Assembly: GCF_004004555.2 (NCBI RefSeq)
Contig: NZ_SACP01000025.1
Coordinates: 1 to 64,000, forward strand
From: Methylobacterium oryzihabitans
GTDB lineage: Bacteria; Pseudomonadota; Alphaproteobacteria; Rhizobiales; Beijerinckiaceae
Direction: 5' to 3'
DNA: 64,000 nt
Positions within the stretch are counted from its first letter, which is position 1, and each line of letters opens with the position of its first letter. A program made the translations under genes and the position numbers. The notes beneath the pieces were generated by a model, which was not told where the DNA came from, did not search any database, and was given only the letters and a program-made list of their open reading frames with translations. Positions 50,350-59,618 of the stretch are shown here, in pieces.

Positions 50350-50357
<8 letters not shown>
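50022..50357 (-). CDS. Rieske [2Fe-2S] ferredoxin-like protein
   Basis: This 111-residue single Rieske domain has Cys48 and His50 in ACPHEGADLSLGHC, and Cys67 and His70 in LRCPRHLASFDLHDG, the four cluster ligands. Such small Rieske proteins pass electrons to or from oxygenases or other redox enzymes. The start overlaps the LivF-like gene by eight bases, so it is the last gene of the ABC-transporter operon. It might serve the molybdenum hydroxylase upstream, by inference, since no oxygenase is visible in the window. Confidence 0.9.
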
Positions 50358-51046
<689 letters not shown>

Positions 51047-51054
<8 letters not shown>

Positions 51055-51862
51055 CGGCCGCCTCCCGGGCCTCGGCGGCGGCGCGGCGGGCGGCGCTGCC
51101 CTGGCCGAGATAGGCCTCGATCACCGCCGGGTCGCTGCGGATGGCGGCGGGCGGGCCGGCGGCGATCAGCCGGCCGTAATTGAGCACCACGATCCGGTCG
51201 GAGACCTCCATCACCATCGGCATGTCGTGCTCGACGAGCAGGATCGTGACGCCGCGCTCGCGGATCTGCCGGATCAGCCGCACGAACACCCGGGTCTCGG
51301 AGGCGTTCATCCCCGAGACCGGCTCGTCGAGGAGCAGCATGGCGGGCTCGGTGGCGAGCGCCAGCGCCACCCCGACGAGGCGCTGCTCGCCATAGGCCAG
51401 CGCGCCCGCCCGCTCCTGCGCCCGGGCGCCGAGGCCGACCCAGTCGAGCAGCGCCACCGCGCGCTCCCGCAGCGCCCGCTCCCCCGCCCCGGCGCGGCCG
51501 ACGAGCGCGTCGAGGAGCGGGGCCCGGCCGGTTCCGGCGGCGTGACGGTGCAGGCCGATCATCACGTTGTCGAACACCGTGTCGTCCGGGAAGACGCTGG
51601 TGCGCTGGAAGGTGCGGGCGAGGCCGAGCCGGGTGATCTCGTGCGGGGCGAGGCCCCGGAGCGGGGTGCCGCGGAACCGGACCTCGCCCTGGCTCGGCTT
51701 GAGGAAGCCGGTCATCACGTTGAAGGCGGTGGTCTTGCCCGCCCCGTTCGGCCCGATCAGGCTGACGATCTCGCCCTCGGCGACGTCGAAATGCAGGTCG
51801 GCGATGGCGACGAGGCCGCCGAAGCGGACCCCGACATGCGCGACCGAGAGGATCGGGCTCAT
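51047..51862 (-). CDS. Branched-chain-type ABC transporter ATPase (LivG-like)
   Basis: The protein has 271 residues. Walker A IGPNGAGKTTAFNVMTG, the LivG-type KPSQGEVRFRGTPLRGLAPH and ITRLGLARTFQRTSVF, signature region ALAYGEQRLVGVALALA (LAYGEQR replaces LSGGQ, typical of LivG), Walker B MLLLDEPVSGMN and ILLVEHDMPMVM are visible. The start ATG at 51862 overlaps the LivM stop by four bases. It works with LivF and the LivH/LivM permeases. Confidence 0.92.
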
Positions 51863-52893
51863 CGCTGCACCGCCGGACCGGGTTCGAGGACGGGGGCCGG
51901 CGGCGAGGGCCGGCGGCGGACGAGGCCGGCGAGGCCCGGCACGATGCCGCGGGGCATCACGAACAGGATCACGATGAGCACGAGGCCGTAGACGATCCAC
52001 TGGGCTTCCGGCGCCATCACCGGGCGCAGGGCGACCGGCAGCAGGCCGAAGATCAGCCCGCCGACCACCGGCCCCATCAGGGTGCCCTTGCCGCCCGCCA
52101 CCACCATGATGACCATGCTGACCGTGGTGGTGAAGGCGAACACGTCGGGATCGATGATGCGCAGGTAATGGGCGTAGAGGCTGCCCGCCGCGCCCGCCAT
52201 CGCGGCCGAGATCACCGCCGCGACGGTGAGCGTGCGCGTCGCGTTGATCCCCACGGACAGGGCGAGGGATTCATTCTCCTTGAGCCCCCGCATCGCCCGG
52301 CCGAACCGCGAGCCGACGAGGCGGGCGATGACGAGCCAGCACAGCGTGCCGACGGCGAGCACGAGGTAGTAGTTCTGCAGCTTGGTCCGGAGCGTCCAGG
52401 TCCCGAGCCCGGGCAGGCCGAGCGTGATCGGCGGGATGCCGGTCAGCGCGAGCGGGCCCTGCGTCAGCTCGACCCAATTGAGCGCGACGAGCCGCACGAC
52501 CTCGGCGAAGGAGATCGTCACGATCACGAAATACGCTCCGCGCACCCGGAACGACAGCCGGCCGATCAGCCAGCCGCAGGCGCCGGCCGCGAGCGTCCCG
52601 AGGGCGAAGCCGATCGCGGCCGGCCACGGCTCGTGCACCACGCGCAGGCCGAAGCCGAGCTCGACGTCGAAGCCGAGGCTGGTGAGCGCGCTGACATAGG
52701 CGCCGATGCCGAAGAACGCGATGTGGCCGAGGCTGAGCTGCCCGGTGAAGCCGAGCAGCAGGTTCAGGCTCATCGCCCCGATCGTCAGGATGCCGGTCAC
52801 GATCAGCGCGTTGAGGAGGTAGGGACTGGCGCCGAGCGCCAGCGGCAGGGCGACGAGGCCGGCCAGCAGGGCGAGGGGGAGCAGCCGGCTCAT
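51859..52893 (-). CDS. Branched-chain-type ABC permease (LivM-like)
   Basis: This 344-residue inner-membrane protein has about ten helices and the LivM signature MSLNLLLGFTGQLSLGHIAF then FGIGAYVSALTSL, and GRAMRGLKENESLALSVGIN (the EAA-like ATPase contact). The C-terminus (LVRRRPSPPAPVLEPG) is a short Pro-rich tail. It overlaps LivH and LivG by four bases on each side, indicating one tightly coupled operon. Confidence 0.92.
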   Translation of the reverse strand: MSRLLPLALLAGLVALPLALGASPYLLNALIVTGILTIGAMSLNLLLGFTGQLSLGHIAFFGIGAYVSALTSLGFDVELGFGLRVVHEPWPAAIGFALGTLAAGACGWLIGRLSFRVRGAYFVIVTISFAEVVRLVALNWVELTQGPLALTGIPPITLGLPGLGTWTLRTKLQNYYLVLAVGTLCWLVIARLVGSRFGRAMRGLKENESLALSVGINATRTLTVAAVISAAMAGAAGSLYAHYLRIIDPDVFAFTTTVSMVIMVVAGGKGTLMGPVVGGLIFGLLPVALRPVMAPEAQWIVYGLVLIVILFVMPRGIVPGLAGLVRRRPSPPAPVLEPGPAVQR

Positions 52894-53762
52894 CCGACGC
52901 GCTCCGCCCTGGCGAACAGGCCGGTCGGCCGGTAGAGCAGCACCGCGATGATGATGAGGAAGCCCATCGCGTCCCGGTAGCCGGAGGAGACGTAGCCGGC
53001 GCCGAGTTCCTCGGCCAGCGCCAGGATGAAGCCGCCGATCGCCGCGCCCGTCACGTTGCCGAGGCCGCCCAGGATGACGATCGCGAAGGCCTTCAGCTCG
53101 GCCAGTCCCCCCATCTGCGGATAGACGACGTAGACCGGCCCGAGCAGGGCGCCCGCCGCGGCGGCGAGCGAGGAGCCGATCGCGAAGGTCGCGGTGTCGA
53201 TGAGCCGCACGTTGACGCCCATCAGCGCCGCGGTGTCGGCGTCCTGGAACGCGGCCCGCATGGCGAGCCCGAGCTTCGTGCGGTTGATGAGCGCGTAGGT
53301 GAGCCCGATCAGCAGCAGGGCGGCGCCGAGCACGAACAGGCGCAGCCAGGAGACCGAGACCGGGCCGAACTGCAACGGTGCTTCCGGGAACGGCGAGGGG
53401 ATCGCCTTGGCGACGCCGCCGAAGATCCACAGCGTGCCCGATTGCAGGGCGATGCCGGCCCCGATCATCACCAGCATGACGGTGTCGATGTCCTGGCCCC
53501 GGAACGGGCGCAGGAGCAGGATCTCGATCGCCGCCCCGAACAGCAGGCCGCCGAGGATCGCCGCCGGCAACGCCAGGAAGAAGTCGAGCCCGAGCGCCGA
53601 GACGGCGAGGTACATCAGGTAGGCGCCGACCGTGTAGAGGGCGCCGTGGGTGAAGTTCACCACGTTCATGATGCCGAAGATCAGGGTCAGCCCGATCCCC
53701 AGGAGGGCGTAGGTGCCCCCGAGGATCAGCGTGTTCACGAGGTGCTGGATCAGCTGGTCCAT
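52890..53762 (-). CDS. Branched-chain-type ABC permease (LivH-like)
   Basis: The protein has 290 residues. The LivH hallmark GGTYALLGIGLTLIFGIMNV then VNFTHGALYTVGAYL is followed by the EAA-like loop GLAMRAAFQDADTAALMGVN. It has about eight membrane helices and pairs with LivM. The start ATG at 53762 follows a gap of 126 bases after the binding-protein gene, with a hairpin-like CTCCCCTCTGCTGGGGAG near 53812-53832 in between. Confidence 0.92.
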   Translation of the reverse strand: MDQLIQHLVNTLILGGTYALLGIGLTLIFGIMNVVNFTHGALYTVGAYLMYLAVSALGLDFFLALPAAILGGLLFGAAIEILLLRPFRGQDIDTVMLVMIGAGIALQSGTLWIFGGVAKAIPSPFPEAPLQFGPVSVSWLRLFVLGAALLLIGLTYALINRTKLGLAMRAAFQDADTAALMGVNVRLIDTATFAIGSSLAAAAGALLGPVYVVYPQMGGLAELKAFAIVILGGLGNVTGAAIGGFILALAEELGAGYVSSGYRDAMGFLIIIAVLLYRPTGLFARAERVG

Positions 53763-53888
53763 GGGCGGCCTCTCGCGGGTGGCGTGCCGGGCGGCATGGG
53801 ATGGGGGCCGACCCTCCCCCCTCTGCTGGGGAGGGTTGGCGTGGGAGGTGTCGTCACCGACCGGACGGCCGGCGATCCGACCCGCACC

Positions 53889-55037
53889 TCACAACGTCGG
53901 CACGACGACGCGGCCGTCCTTGATCTCGATGATGTAGACGTCCGGCTTGCTCTGGCCGCTCTCCTTGCCGGCGGGGCCGGACTTGGCGAAGCGGATCGGG
54001 CCGTTGAGCCCGGTGAAGTCGACCGACCAGAACGCCTTGGCGATCGCGGCGGGCTCAGGCGTGCCGGCCTTCTCGATCGCGTGGGCGATCGCCCGGATGC
54101 CGTCGTAACCGCGAAAACTCTCGGTGACGCCGGCGAACTGGAAGCCGCGCTTCTTCCACTCGGCGATGAACGCCTCGGTCGCCTTCGGGTCGGGGGTCTT
54201 CTCCGGGATCCACGGCAGGAAGGTGGTCAGGTGCATCGTGCCCTCGGCGGCCGAGCCGGCCTGGGCGATGATCTGGTCCGGGTTCTGCGAGCCGCCGGTG
54301 GTGATGACGCGCTTCTTGAGGCCGAGCGCCGCCATCTGCTTGAACAGCAGCACGAGCTGGTCGACGGCGCTCGTCACCATGATCGTGTCGCTGTCGGACG
54401 CCTTCAGCTTGGCGAGCTGGGCGCTCATGTCCTGGGCGCCCTGGTCCATGGTCTCGGTGAGGCCGACCTGGACGCCCTTCTCCTTCAGCATCTTGCCGAA
54501 ATCGGTCGCCGCACCGCGGCCGAAATCGTTGTTGAGCACCAGGAAGTCGACCTTCTTCAGCCCGAGCTTGCCCACCATCGGCGCGAAGGTCTCGGCCTCC
54601 AGCGCCGAGGGCGGCGAGATGCGGAACACGAACGGGTTGCCCGAGGTGGTGATCTTGCCCGACGAGGAGGTCTCGACCAGCATCGGCACCTCGTAATCCA
54701 TCAGCTTGGGCATCACCGCGAGCGTCAGGCTCGACCCCCAGGCGCCCATCATCACCGGGGTCTTGTCGCTGGTGATGAGCTTCTCGGCGACGGCGGCGGC
54801 CTCGGTCGGGTTGCTCTTGTTGTCCTCGATCACGAGCTCGATTTTTTGACCGAGAAGCCCGCCCCTGGCGTTGATCTCGTCGGCGGCGATGCGCGCGCCG
54901 TTGACCACGTAGGTGCCCGAGGCCGCGAACGGCCCGGTGAGCGGCTCGTTGACGCCGATGCGAATCGCGTCCGCCCGCGCCCCCGTGACGGCGAGCGCCA
55001 GCAGGATCGCGGTGGTGAGGGTGAACCGGCCGGACAT
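53889..55037 (-). CDS. ABC transporter periplasmic binding protein (Peripla_BP_6)
   Basis: The protein has 382 residues with a signal peptide (FTLTTAILLALAVTGARADA). The fold is the LivJ/AmiC-like type I binding protein: IRIGVNEPLTGPFAASGTYV, GGLLGQKIELVIEDNKSNPT, VMMGAWGSSLTLAVMPKLMD, FLVLNNDFGRGAATDFGKML, FRGYDGIRAIAHAIEKAG. It provides the ligand for the downstream permeases. Its place beside the hydroxylase and amidohydrolase genes points to the substrate of that pathway rather than leucine. An AGGAG site precedes the ATG at 55037. Confidence 0.92.
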   Translation of the reverse strand: MSGRFTLTTAILLALAVTGARADAIRIGVNEPLTGPFAASGTYVVNGARIAADEINARGGLLGQKIELVIEDNKSNPTEAAAVAEKLITSDKTPVMMGAWGSSLTLAVMPKLMDYEVPMLVETSSSGKITTSGNPFVFRISPPSALEAETFAPMVGKLGLKKVDFLVLNNDFGRGAATDFGKMLKEKGVQVGLTETMDQGAQDMSAQLAKLKASDSDTIMVTSAVDQLVLLFKQMAALGLKKRVITTGGSQNPDQIIAQAGSAAEGTMHLTTFLPWIPEKTPDPKATEAFIAEWKKRGFQFAGVTESFRGYDGIRAIAHAIEKAGTPEPAAIAKAFWSVDFTGLNGPIRFAKSGPAGKESGQSKPDVYIIEIKDGRVVVPTL

Positions 55038-55054
55038 TGTCGGGTCTCCTGGGG

Positions 55055-55128
55055 GGCTTGGGGAGGGGACTTGGGGGGAGGGGACTTGGGGGGAGGGGAC
55101 TTGGGGGAGCGGGACTTGGGGGAGCGGA
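55055..55128. repeat. G-rich tandem repeat, 15-bp period
   Basis: GGACTTGGGGGGAGG-type units recur four times with a strict 15-base period (AC at 55069, 55084, 55099 and 55114), in the 98-base space between the CoxS/CoxG-fusion gene and the binding-protein gene. On the transcript it is C-rich. The period suggests replication slippage. It lies just before the binding-protein ribosome site. Confidence 0.8.
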
Positions 55129-55135
55129 GGTGAGG

Positions 55136-56338
55136 TCAGGCGCGCCCGCGCCACGCCGCGAGGCGGGCGCGGACGACGGCGACGAGCAGGCGGAGGGGGT
55201 CGAGGCGGGCGGGCGCCGGGGCGGCGGCGCCCGAGAGGCGGGCGTCGAGGTTGCGGGCGAGATCCGCGGTGATCCGGCCGGCGAGGTCGCGCACGAGGCC
55301 CGGGCGACCGAACTGCGCCAGCGGCCCGGTCAGCGTGTAGCCGACGTCGAGCACCACCCGGGCGGTGCCGGGGAGCTCGCCCGGGCCGACGCGGTAGCGG
55401 ATCCGCCCCTCGGTGGCCGAGCGGCCGCCCGCGTCCGTGCCGGCGCCCCGCACCGTGCCGCCGAGGCTGGCGGGATCGTGGGCGATGCGGGCCCGGCCCC
55501 GGAAGGTCGTGCCGATCGGGCCGATCCGCACCTGCAGGCCGCCCTCGACCACCCCGGCCTCCGGCCGCCCGGTGACGGCGGCGCCGGGCAGGCAGGCGGC
55601 CACGGCCTCGATGTCGCCGAGGAGCGCGAAGACCGCCTCCGGCGGGTGGGGGAGGTCGATCGTCTGAGTGAACTCGTGGGCCGGCGCGAAGGCCGCGCCG
55701 GGATCGCCGACGCTCGCCGGCACGGGGGCGAGCGCCGGGACGGGGCGGAGCTCCACGGGGCGGGGCGTCGCGACCGCCGCGCCCGGCCGGGCGCCGACCG
55801 GCCCGAGGGCGCGCTCCGCCCCGCTCTCCGGCCCGATGCCGCGGGCGCGGCGCGCGGCGATCACCCCCATCACCGCCCGCACGATGCCGGCATAGCCGGT
55901 GCAGCGGCAGAGATTGCCCGACAGGCCGACGCGGATCCGTCGCTCGTCCGCGTCGGGCAGGCGCAGGACGAGGTCGCGGGCGGCGACCAGCATGCCGGGG
56001 GTGCAGTAGCCGCACTGGAGCGCGTGCTCGCGGTTGAAGGCGGCGCGCAGCTCGATCGCCACCGGGTCGTCGTCGAGGCCCTCGATCGTCGTGACGGCGG
56101 CGCCCGGGCAGGCGCCCGCGAAGGTGAGGCAGGCCCGGGCCGGCTCGCCGTCGAGGAGCACCGTGCAGGCGCCGCAGACGCCGTGCTCGCAGCCGAGATG
56201 GGTGCCGGTGAGGTCGAGGCGCTCGCGCAGCACGTCGCCGAGATGGCTGCGCGGCTCGGCCTCGACCCGCCGGGGCACGCCGTTCACGGTCAGGGCCAGC
56301 GCGATGCGGCCCGGGGATTCCGCCGGCGCGGCGCTCAT
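55136..56338 (-). CDS. Molybdenum hydroxylase small [2Fe-2S] subunit fused to a CoxG-like domain
   Basis: The protein has 400 residues. Residues about 10-165 are the small subunit of xanthine-dehydrogenase-family enzymes. The plant-type cluster Cys lie in HLGCEHGVCGACTVLLDG and ARACL, and the second cluster in ALQCGYCTPGML and GNLCRCTGYAGIV. After a Pro/Ala linker (165-215), residues about 220-370 form an SRPBCC/CoxG domain (HEFTQTIDLPHPPEAVFALL, GDIEAVAACLPGAAVTG). CoxG is normally a separate protein that recruits the hydroxylase to the membrane or helps assembly. The C-terminal 25 residues are hydrophobic and basic. It overlaps the FAD-subunit gene by four bases. Confidence 0.9.
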   Translation of the reverse strand: MSAAPAESPGRIALALTVNGVPRRVEAEPRSHLGDVLRERLDLTGTHLGCEHGVCGACTVLLDGEPARACLTFAGACPGAAVTTIEGLDDDPVAIELRAAFNREHALQCGYCTPGMLVAARDLVLRLPDADERRIRVGLSGNLCRCTGYAGIVRAVMGVIAARRARGIGPESGAERALGPVGARPGAAVATPRPVELRPVPALAPVPASVGDPGAAFAPAHEFTQTIDLPHPPEAVFALLGDIEAVAACLPGAAVTGRPEAGVVEGGLQVRIGPIGTTFRGRARIAHDPASLGGTVRGAGTDAGGRSATEGRIRYRVGPGELPGTARVVLDVGYTLTGPLAQFGRPGLVRDLAGRITADLARNLDARLSGAAAPAPARLDPLRLLVAVVRARLAAWRGRA

Positions 56339-57198
56339 GCGGCCTCCGGACGGGTCGCGGGGAACTCCGCCGCCTGCGCGACCGCCCGGGCGAGCACCGT
56401 GACGTGGACGTGGCGGGCGACCCGGTCGGCCATGCCGGCGGCGACCAGGGCGGCGTCGGCGGCCCCCGGGTCGAAGGCCGCGGCGAAGTCGGGGCCGATG
56501 CGGCCGCCGAACAGCGGGCGGGCGTCGGCGAACAGGACCGGCGGTCCCTCGACGGCGCCGATCACCGCGCGGCCGCGCCCCGCCGCCGGCTCGATCCGCA
56601 CCGCCCCGATGGCGTGGGCGAACTCGCCGATCTTGGCGCAGTGCTTGACGTAGCCCCAGGCCACGCCCTGCGGCCGTGCAGGCACCCGCACCGCGACCAG
56701 GACCTCGCCGGGCCGCAGGGCGACGTCGAGGGCGCCGGTGACGAAGCGTTCCAGCGGCAGGGTGCGGCGCCCGTCGCGGCCGGCGATCTCGACCGCGGCG
56801 CCGAGCGCCATGAGCGTGCTCACCCAGTCGGCGGCCGGATCCGCGTGGGCGAGGCTGCCGCCGACCGTGCCGCGGTTGCGCACCGCCCGGTAGGCGATCG
56901 CGGCCGCGACCCGCCGCAGGACGCCGCCGGTGTTGTCGGGCACGCGCCCGTCCTCGATGTCGGCATGGGTGACGCAGGCGCCGAGCACGAGGTGGTCGCC
57001 CTCGATCCGGGCCTGCCGCAGCTCGGCGATGCCGGTGATGTCGAGGACGAGGTCGGGCTCGACGAGCCGCAGGTTGAGCATCGGCCCGAGCGACTGGCCC
57101 CCGGCGATCAGCTTCACGAGGCCGGGGGCCCCGGCGAGGCGGTCGAGGAGCGCGGGCAGGCTCGCCGGGCGCTCCCAGGCGAAGGGGGCGGGCTTCAT
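56335..57198 (-). CDS. Molybdenum hydroxylase FAD-binding medium subunit
   Basis: This 287-residue protein of the CoxM/XdhB medium-subunit family starts MKPAPFAWERPASLPALLDR. It has the FAD motifs IAGGQSLGPMLNLRL and VRNRGTVGGSLAHADPAADW (family AGGQSL and TIGGN/TVGGS). It transfers electrons between the iron-sulphur subunit and the final acceptor. It overlaps both neighbours by four bases, so the three subunits are made together. Confidence 0.92.
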   Translation of the reverse strand: MKPAPFAWERPASLPALLDRLAGAPGLVKLIAGGQSLGPMLNLRLVEPDLVLDITGIAELRQARIEGDHLVLGACVTHADIEDGRVPDNTGGVLRRVAAAIAYRAVRNRGTVGGSLAHADPAADWVSTLMALGAAVEIAGRDGRRTLPLERFVTGALDVALRPGEVLVAVRVPARPQGVAWGYVKHCAKIGEFAHAIGAVRIEPAAGRGRAVIGAVEGPPVLFADARPLFGGRIGPDFAAAFDPGAADAALVAAGMADRVARHVHVTVLARAVAQAAEFPATRPEAA

Positions 57199-59549
57199 GC
57201 GGCGTCCCTCGCGCGGGCCGGCGCGGCCCGGGCGGCCAGCACCGCCTCGACGATCCGGTGCGGAGTGACCGGGCTGTGCAGCATCTCGACGCCGAGACCC
57301 GCCAGCGCGTCGTTGATCGCGTTGGTGAGCGCCGCCGGCGGCGCGATCGCCCCGCCCTCGCCGATCCCCTTCTGGCCGAAGCGGGTGTAGGGGGAGGGCG
57401 TCTCCATGTGGTCGATGCGGGCCATCGGCACCTCGGCGGGGCCCGGCAGCAGGTAGTCGGCGAAGGTCGAGGCGAGCGGCTGGCCGCGCCCGTCGAAGCG
57501 CATCTCCTCGAACAGCGCGGTGCCGATTCCCTGGGCGAGACCCCCGAAAATCTGGCCGTCGACGACCAGGGGGTTCACCAGCGTGCCGCCGTCCTCCACG
57601 ACGACGTAGTCGAGGATCTCGACCGTCCCGAGATCGGGATCGACCGCGACGACGGCCGCGTGCGCCGCATACGAGAAGGTGCCGGAATCGCGCACCGGCT
57701 TGTAGCCGGCGGTGACCTCGAGCCCGCCCGGGTCGGTGTCGGGGGCGAGATCCTGCGGGCGCCGGTACCAGGTGCGGGCGATCGCCTCCAGGGGCACGTC
57801 GCCGGTCGGCCCGACGACGTGGCCGCCCGCGAAGCGGCACTCCTCGGGCTTCGCCTGGAGCAGGTGGGCGCCGATCCGCACGGCGCGGTCGCGCAGGTCC
57901 TCGCAGGCCGCCGCCACCGCGCCGCCCGCCATCACCATCACCCGCGAGCCCCAGGAGCCGGTCGAGTAGGGCGTCATCGCGGTGTCGCCGTGGACGAGGC
58001 GGGTGCGCGCCACCGGCACGCCGAGGATCTCGTGGGCGACCTGCGCCAGCGTCGTCTCCAGGCCCTGGCCGTGGGAATGCGCCCCGATGCGCAGTTCGAG
58101 CCCGCCGTCGGGGGTCAGCCGGGCGCAGGCCTGCTCGTGGCCCGGCACCATCGGGATGCCCCAGCCGGAATAGACCGAGGTGCCGTGCGCCGCCTGCTCG
58201 CAGTAGATCGCGAGGCCGAGCCCGATCCGGCGTCCGTCCGCCTCGCCGCGGCGCTGGCGGTCGCGCAAAGCCGCGACGTCGATCGCCGCCAGGGCCCGGG
58301 CCAGCGCCCCCGGGTAGTCGCCGCTGTCGAAGTGCTTGCGGGTGATGTTCTCGAACGGCATCTGGTCGGGCCGCACGAGGTTCTTCTCGCGCACGACCTC
58401 CGGCGGCAGGCCCGCCTCGCGCGCGACCGCGTCGAGCACGAGTTCGAGGGCGAAGCAGACGCCGGTCCGCGCGACCCCGCGATAGGGCAGGATCGGGCAC
58501 TTGTTGGTCGCGACCGACCAGGTGCGGCAGCGATAGGCCGGAAAATCGTAGGGGCCGGGCAGGATGCTGGCGACCTGCGCCGCCTCCAGGCAGGCCGAGA
58601 ACGGATAGGCCGAGTAGGCGCCGGAATCGACGGTCGCCTCGCAATCGATGCCGCGAAGCCGGCCGTCGCGCTCCGCGTAGGCGGTGATGCGGTAATGGTG
58701 CTCGCGGCAATTGGCGTTGGCGGTGAGGTGCTCGCGGCGGTCCTCCAGCCAGCGCACCGGGTGGCCGCGGCGCAGGGCCAGCCAGCACAGGGCGACGTCC
58801 TCGGGCAGCAGGATCGCCTTGTAGCCGAAGCCGCCGCCGACGTCGGGCGAGACGATGCGGAGGCGGCCCTGCTCCAGCCCCAGGCATTCCGACAGGCCGT
58901 TGCGCACGATGTGCGGCATCTGGCTCGCGGTGTGGACGACGAGCTGGTCGAGGCGGTGGTCGAGCTGGACGACGGTGCCGCGGCCCTCGATCGGCGCCAT
59001 GCACTGCCGGCCGGTCGAGATGGTGCGGCTGACCCGGATCGGCGCGTCGAGGGCGGCGGCGATGTTCACGTCGACCAGCGTCTCCAGGAAGACGTTGTCG
59101 CCCCAGTGCTCGTGGACGAGGGCGGCGCCGGGCTCGCGCGCCGCCAGCATGTCGTGGACCGCCGGCAGCTCCTCGAGGTCGAGGACGATCGACGCCGCGA
59201 TGTCCTCGGCCTCGGCGCGGGTCGGGGCCACGCACATCGCCACCAGTTCGCCGACCTGCCGGACCTTGCCCGTCGCCAGCACCGGCTGCTCCGAGACCTT
59301 GAAGCCCGGCAGGCCCGAGACCGCGCGGATCGGCAGCACGCCGTCGAGGTCGGCCGCCGTGAAGACGCGGTCGCGGCAGTGATCCGGCACGTGGATCGCC
59401 CGGATGCGGGCATGCGCCAGGGGGCTGCGCACGAAGGCGACGTCGTGCAGGCCGGGCAGCCGGATGTCGCCGACATAAAGGCCGCGCCCGCGCATGAGGC
59501 GGTCGTCCTCCTTGCGGGGCAGGGGCGCCCCGACGCCCTCGGCGCTCAT
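57195..59549 (-). CDS. Molybdenum hydroxylase large catalytic subunit
   Basis: This 784-residue molybdopterin-binding subunit of the xanthine dehydrogenase/CO dehydrogenase family starts with the usual GAPLPRKEDDRLMRGRGLYV. It carries DVGGGFGYKAILLPEDVALC, the loop ILPYRGVARTGVCFALELVL and the catalytic Glu region QKGIGEGGAIAPPAALTNAI. The loop is not AYxCSFR, so it is not a form I CO dehydrogenase. Hydroxylation of an aldehyde, purine or other N-heterocycle is more likely. It is the first of three coupled subunit genes, 69 bases after the amidohydrolase gene. Confidence 0.9.
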   Translation of the reverse strand: MSAEGVGAPLPRKEDDRLMRGRGLYVGDIRLPGLHDVAFVRSPLAHARIRAIHVPDHCRDRVFTAADLDGVLPIRAVSGLPGFKVSEQPVLATGKVRQVGELVAMCVAPTRAEAEDIAASIVLDLEELPAVHDMLAAREPGAALVHEHWGDNVFLETLVDVNIAAALDAPIRVSRTISTGRQCMAPIEGRGTVVQLDHRLDQLVVHTASQMPHIVRNGLSECLGLEQGRLRIVSPDVGGGFGYKAILLPEDVALCWLALRRGHPVRWLEDRREHLTANANCREHHYRITAYAERDGRLRGIDCEATVDSGAYSAYPFSACLEAAQVASILPGPYDFPAYRCRTWSVATNKCPILPYRGVARTGVCFALELVLDAVAREAGLPPEVVREKNLVRPDQMPFENITRKHFDSGDYPGALARALAAIDVAALRDRQRRGEADGRRIGLGLAIYCEQAAHGTSVYSGWGIPMVPGHEQACARLTPDGGLELRIGAHSHGQGLETTLAQVAHEILGVPVARTRLVHGDTAMTPYSTGSWGSRVMVMAGGAVAAACEDLRDRAVRIGAHLLQAKPEECRFAGGHVVGPTGDVPLEAIARTWYRRPQDLAPDTDPGGLEVTAGYKPVRDSGTFSYAAHAAVVAVDPDLGTVEILDYVVVEDGGTLVNPLVVDGQIFGGLAQGIGTALFEEMRFDGRGQPLASTFADYLLPGPAEVPMARIDHMETPSPYTRFGQKGIGEGGAIAPPAALTNAINDALAGLGVEMLHSPVTPHRIVEAVLAARAAPARARDAA

Positions 59550-59618
59550 CGCGCGCCTCCGGGGCGGTCCGTCGGGCGGGGCGGCGCGGCGATCATGACG
59601 GCGGGCATCGGCATCGCC

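Noticed and set aside
55055..55128. CRISPR-like array
   Set aside because: The 15-bp units are directly contiguous without spacers; this is a simple tandem repeat.
57195..59549. CO dehydrogenase large subunit (CoxL)
   Set aside because: The active-site loop reads PYRGVAR, not the AYxCSFR of form I enzymes, and the gene context is an amidohydrolase and an importer.
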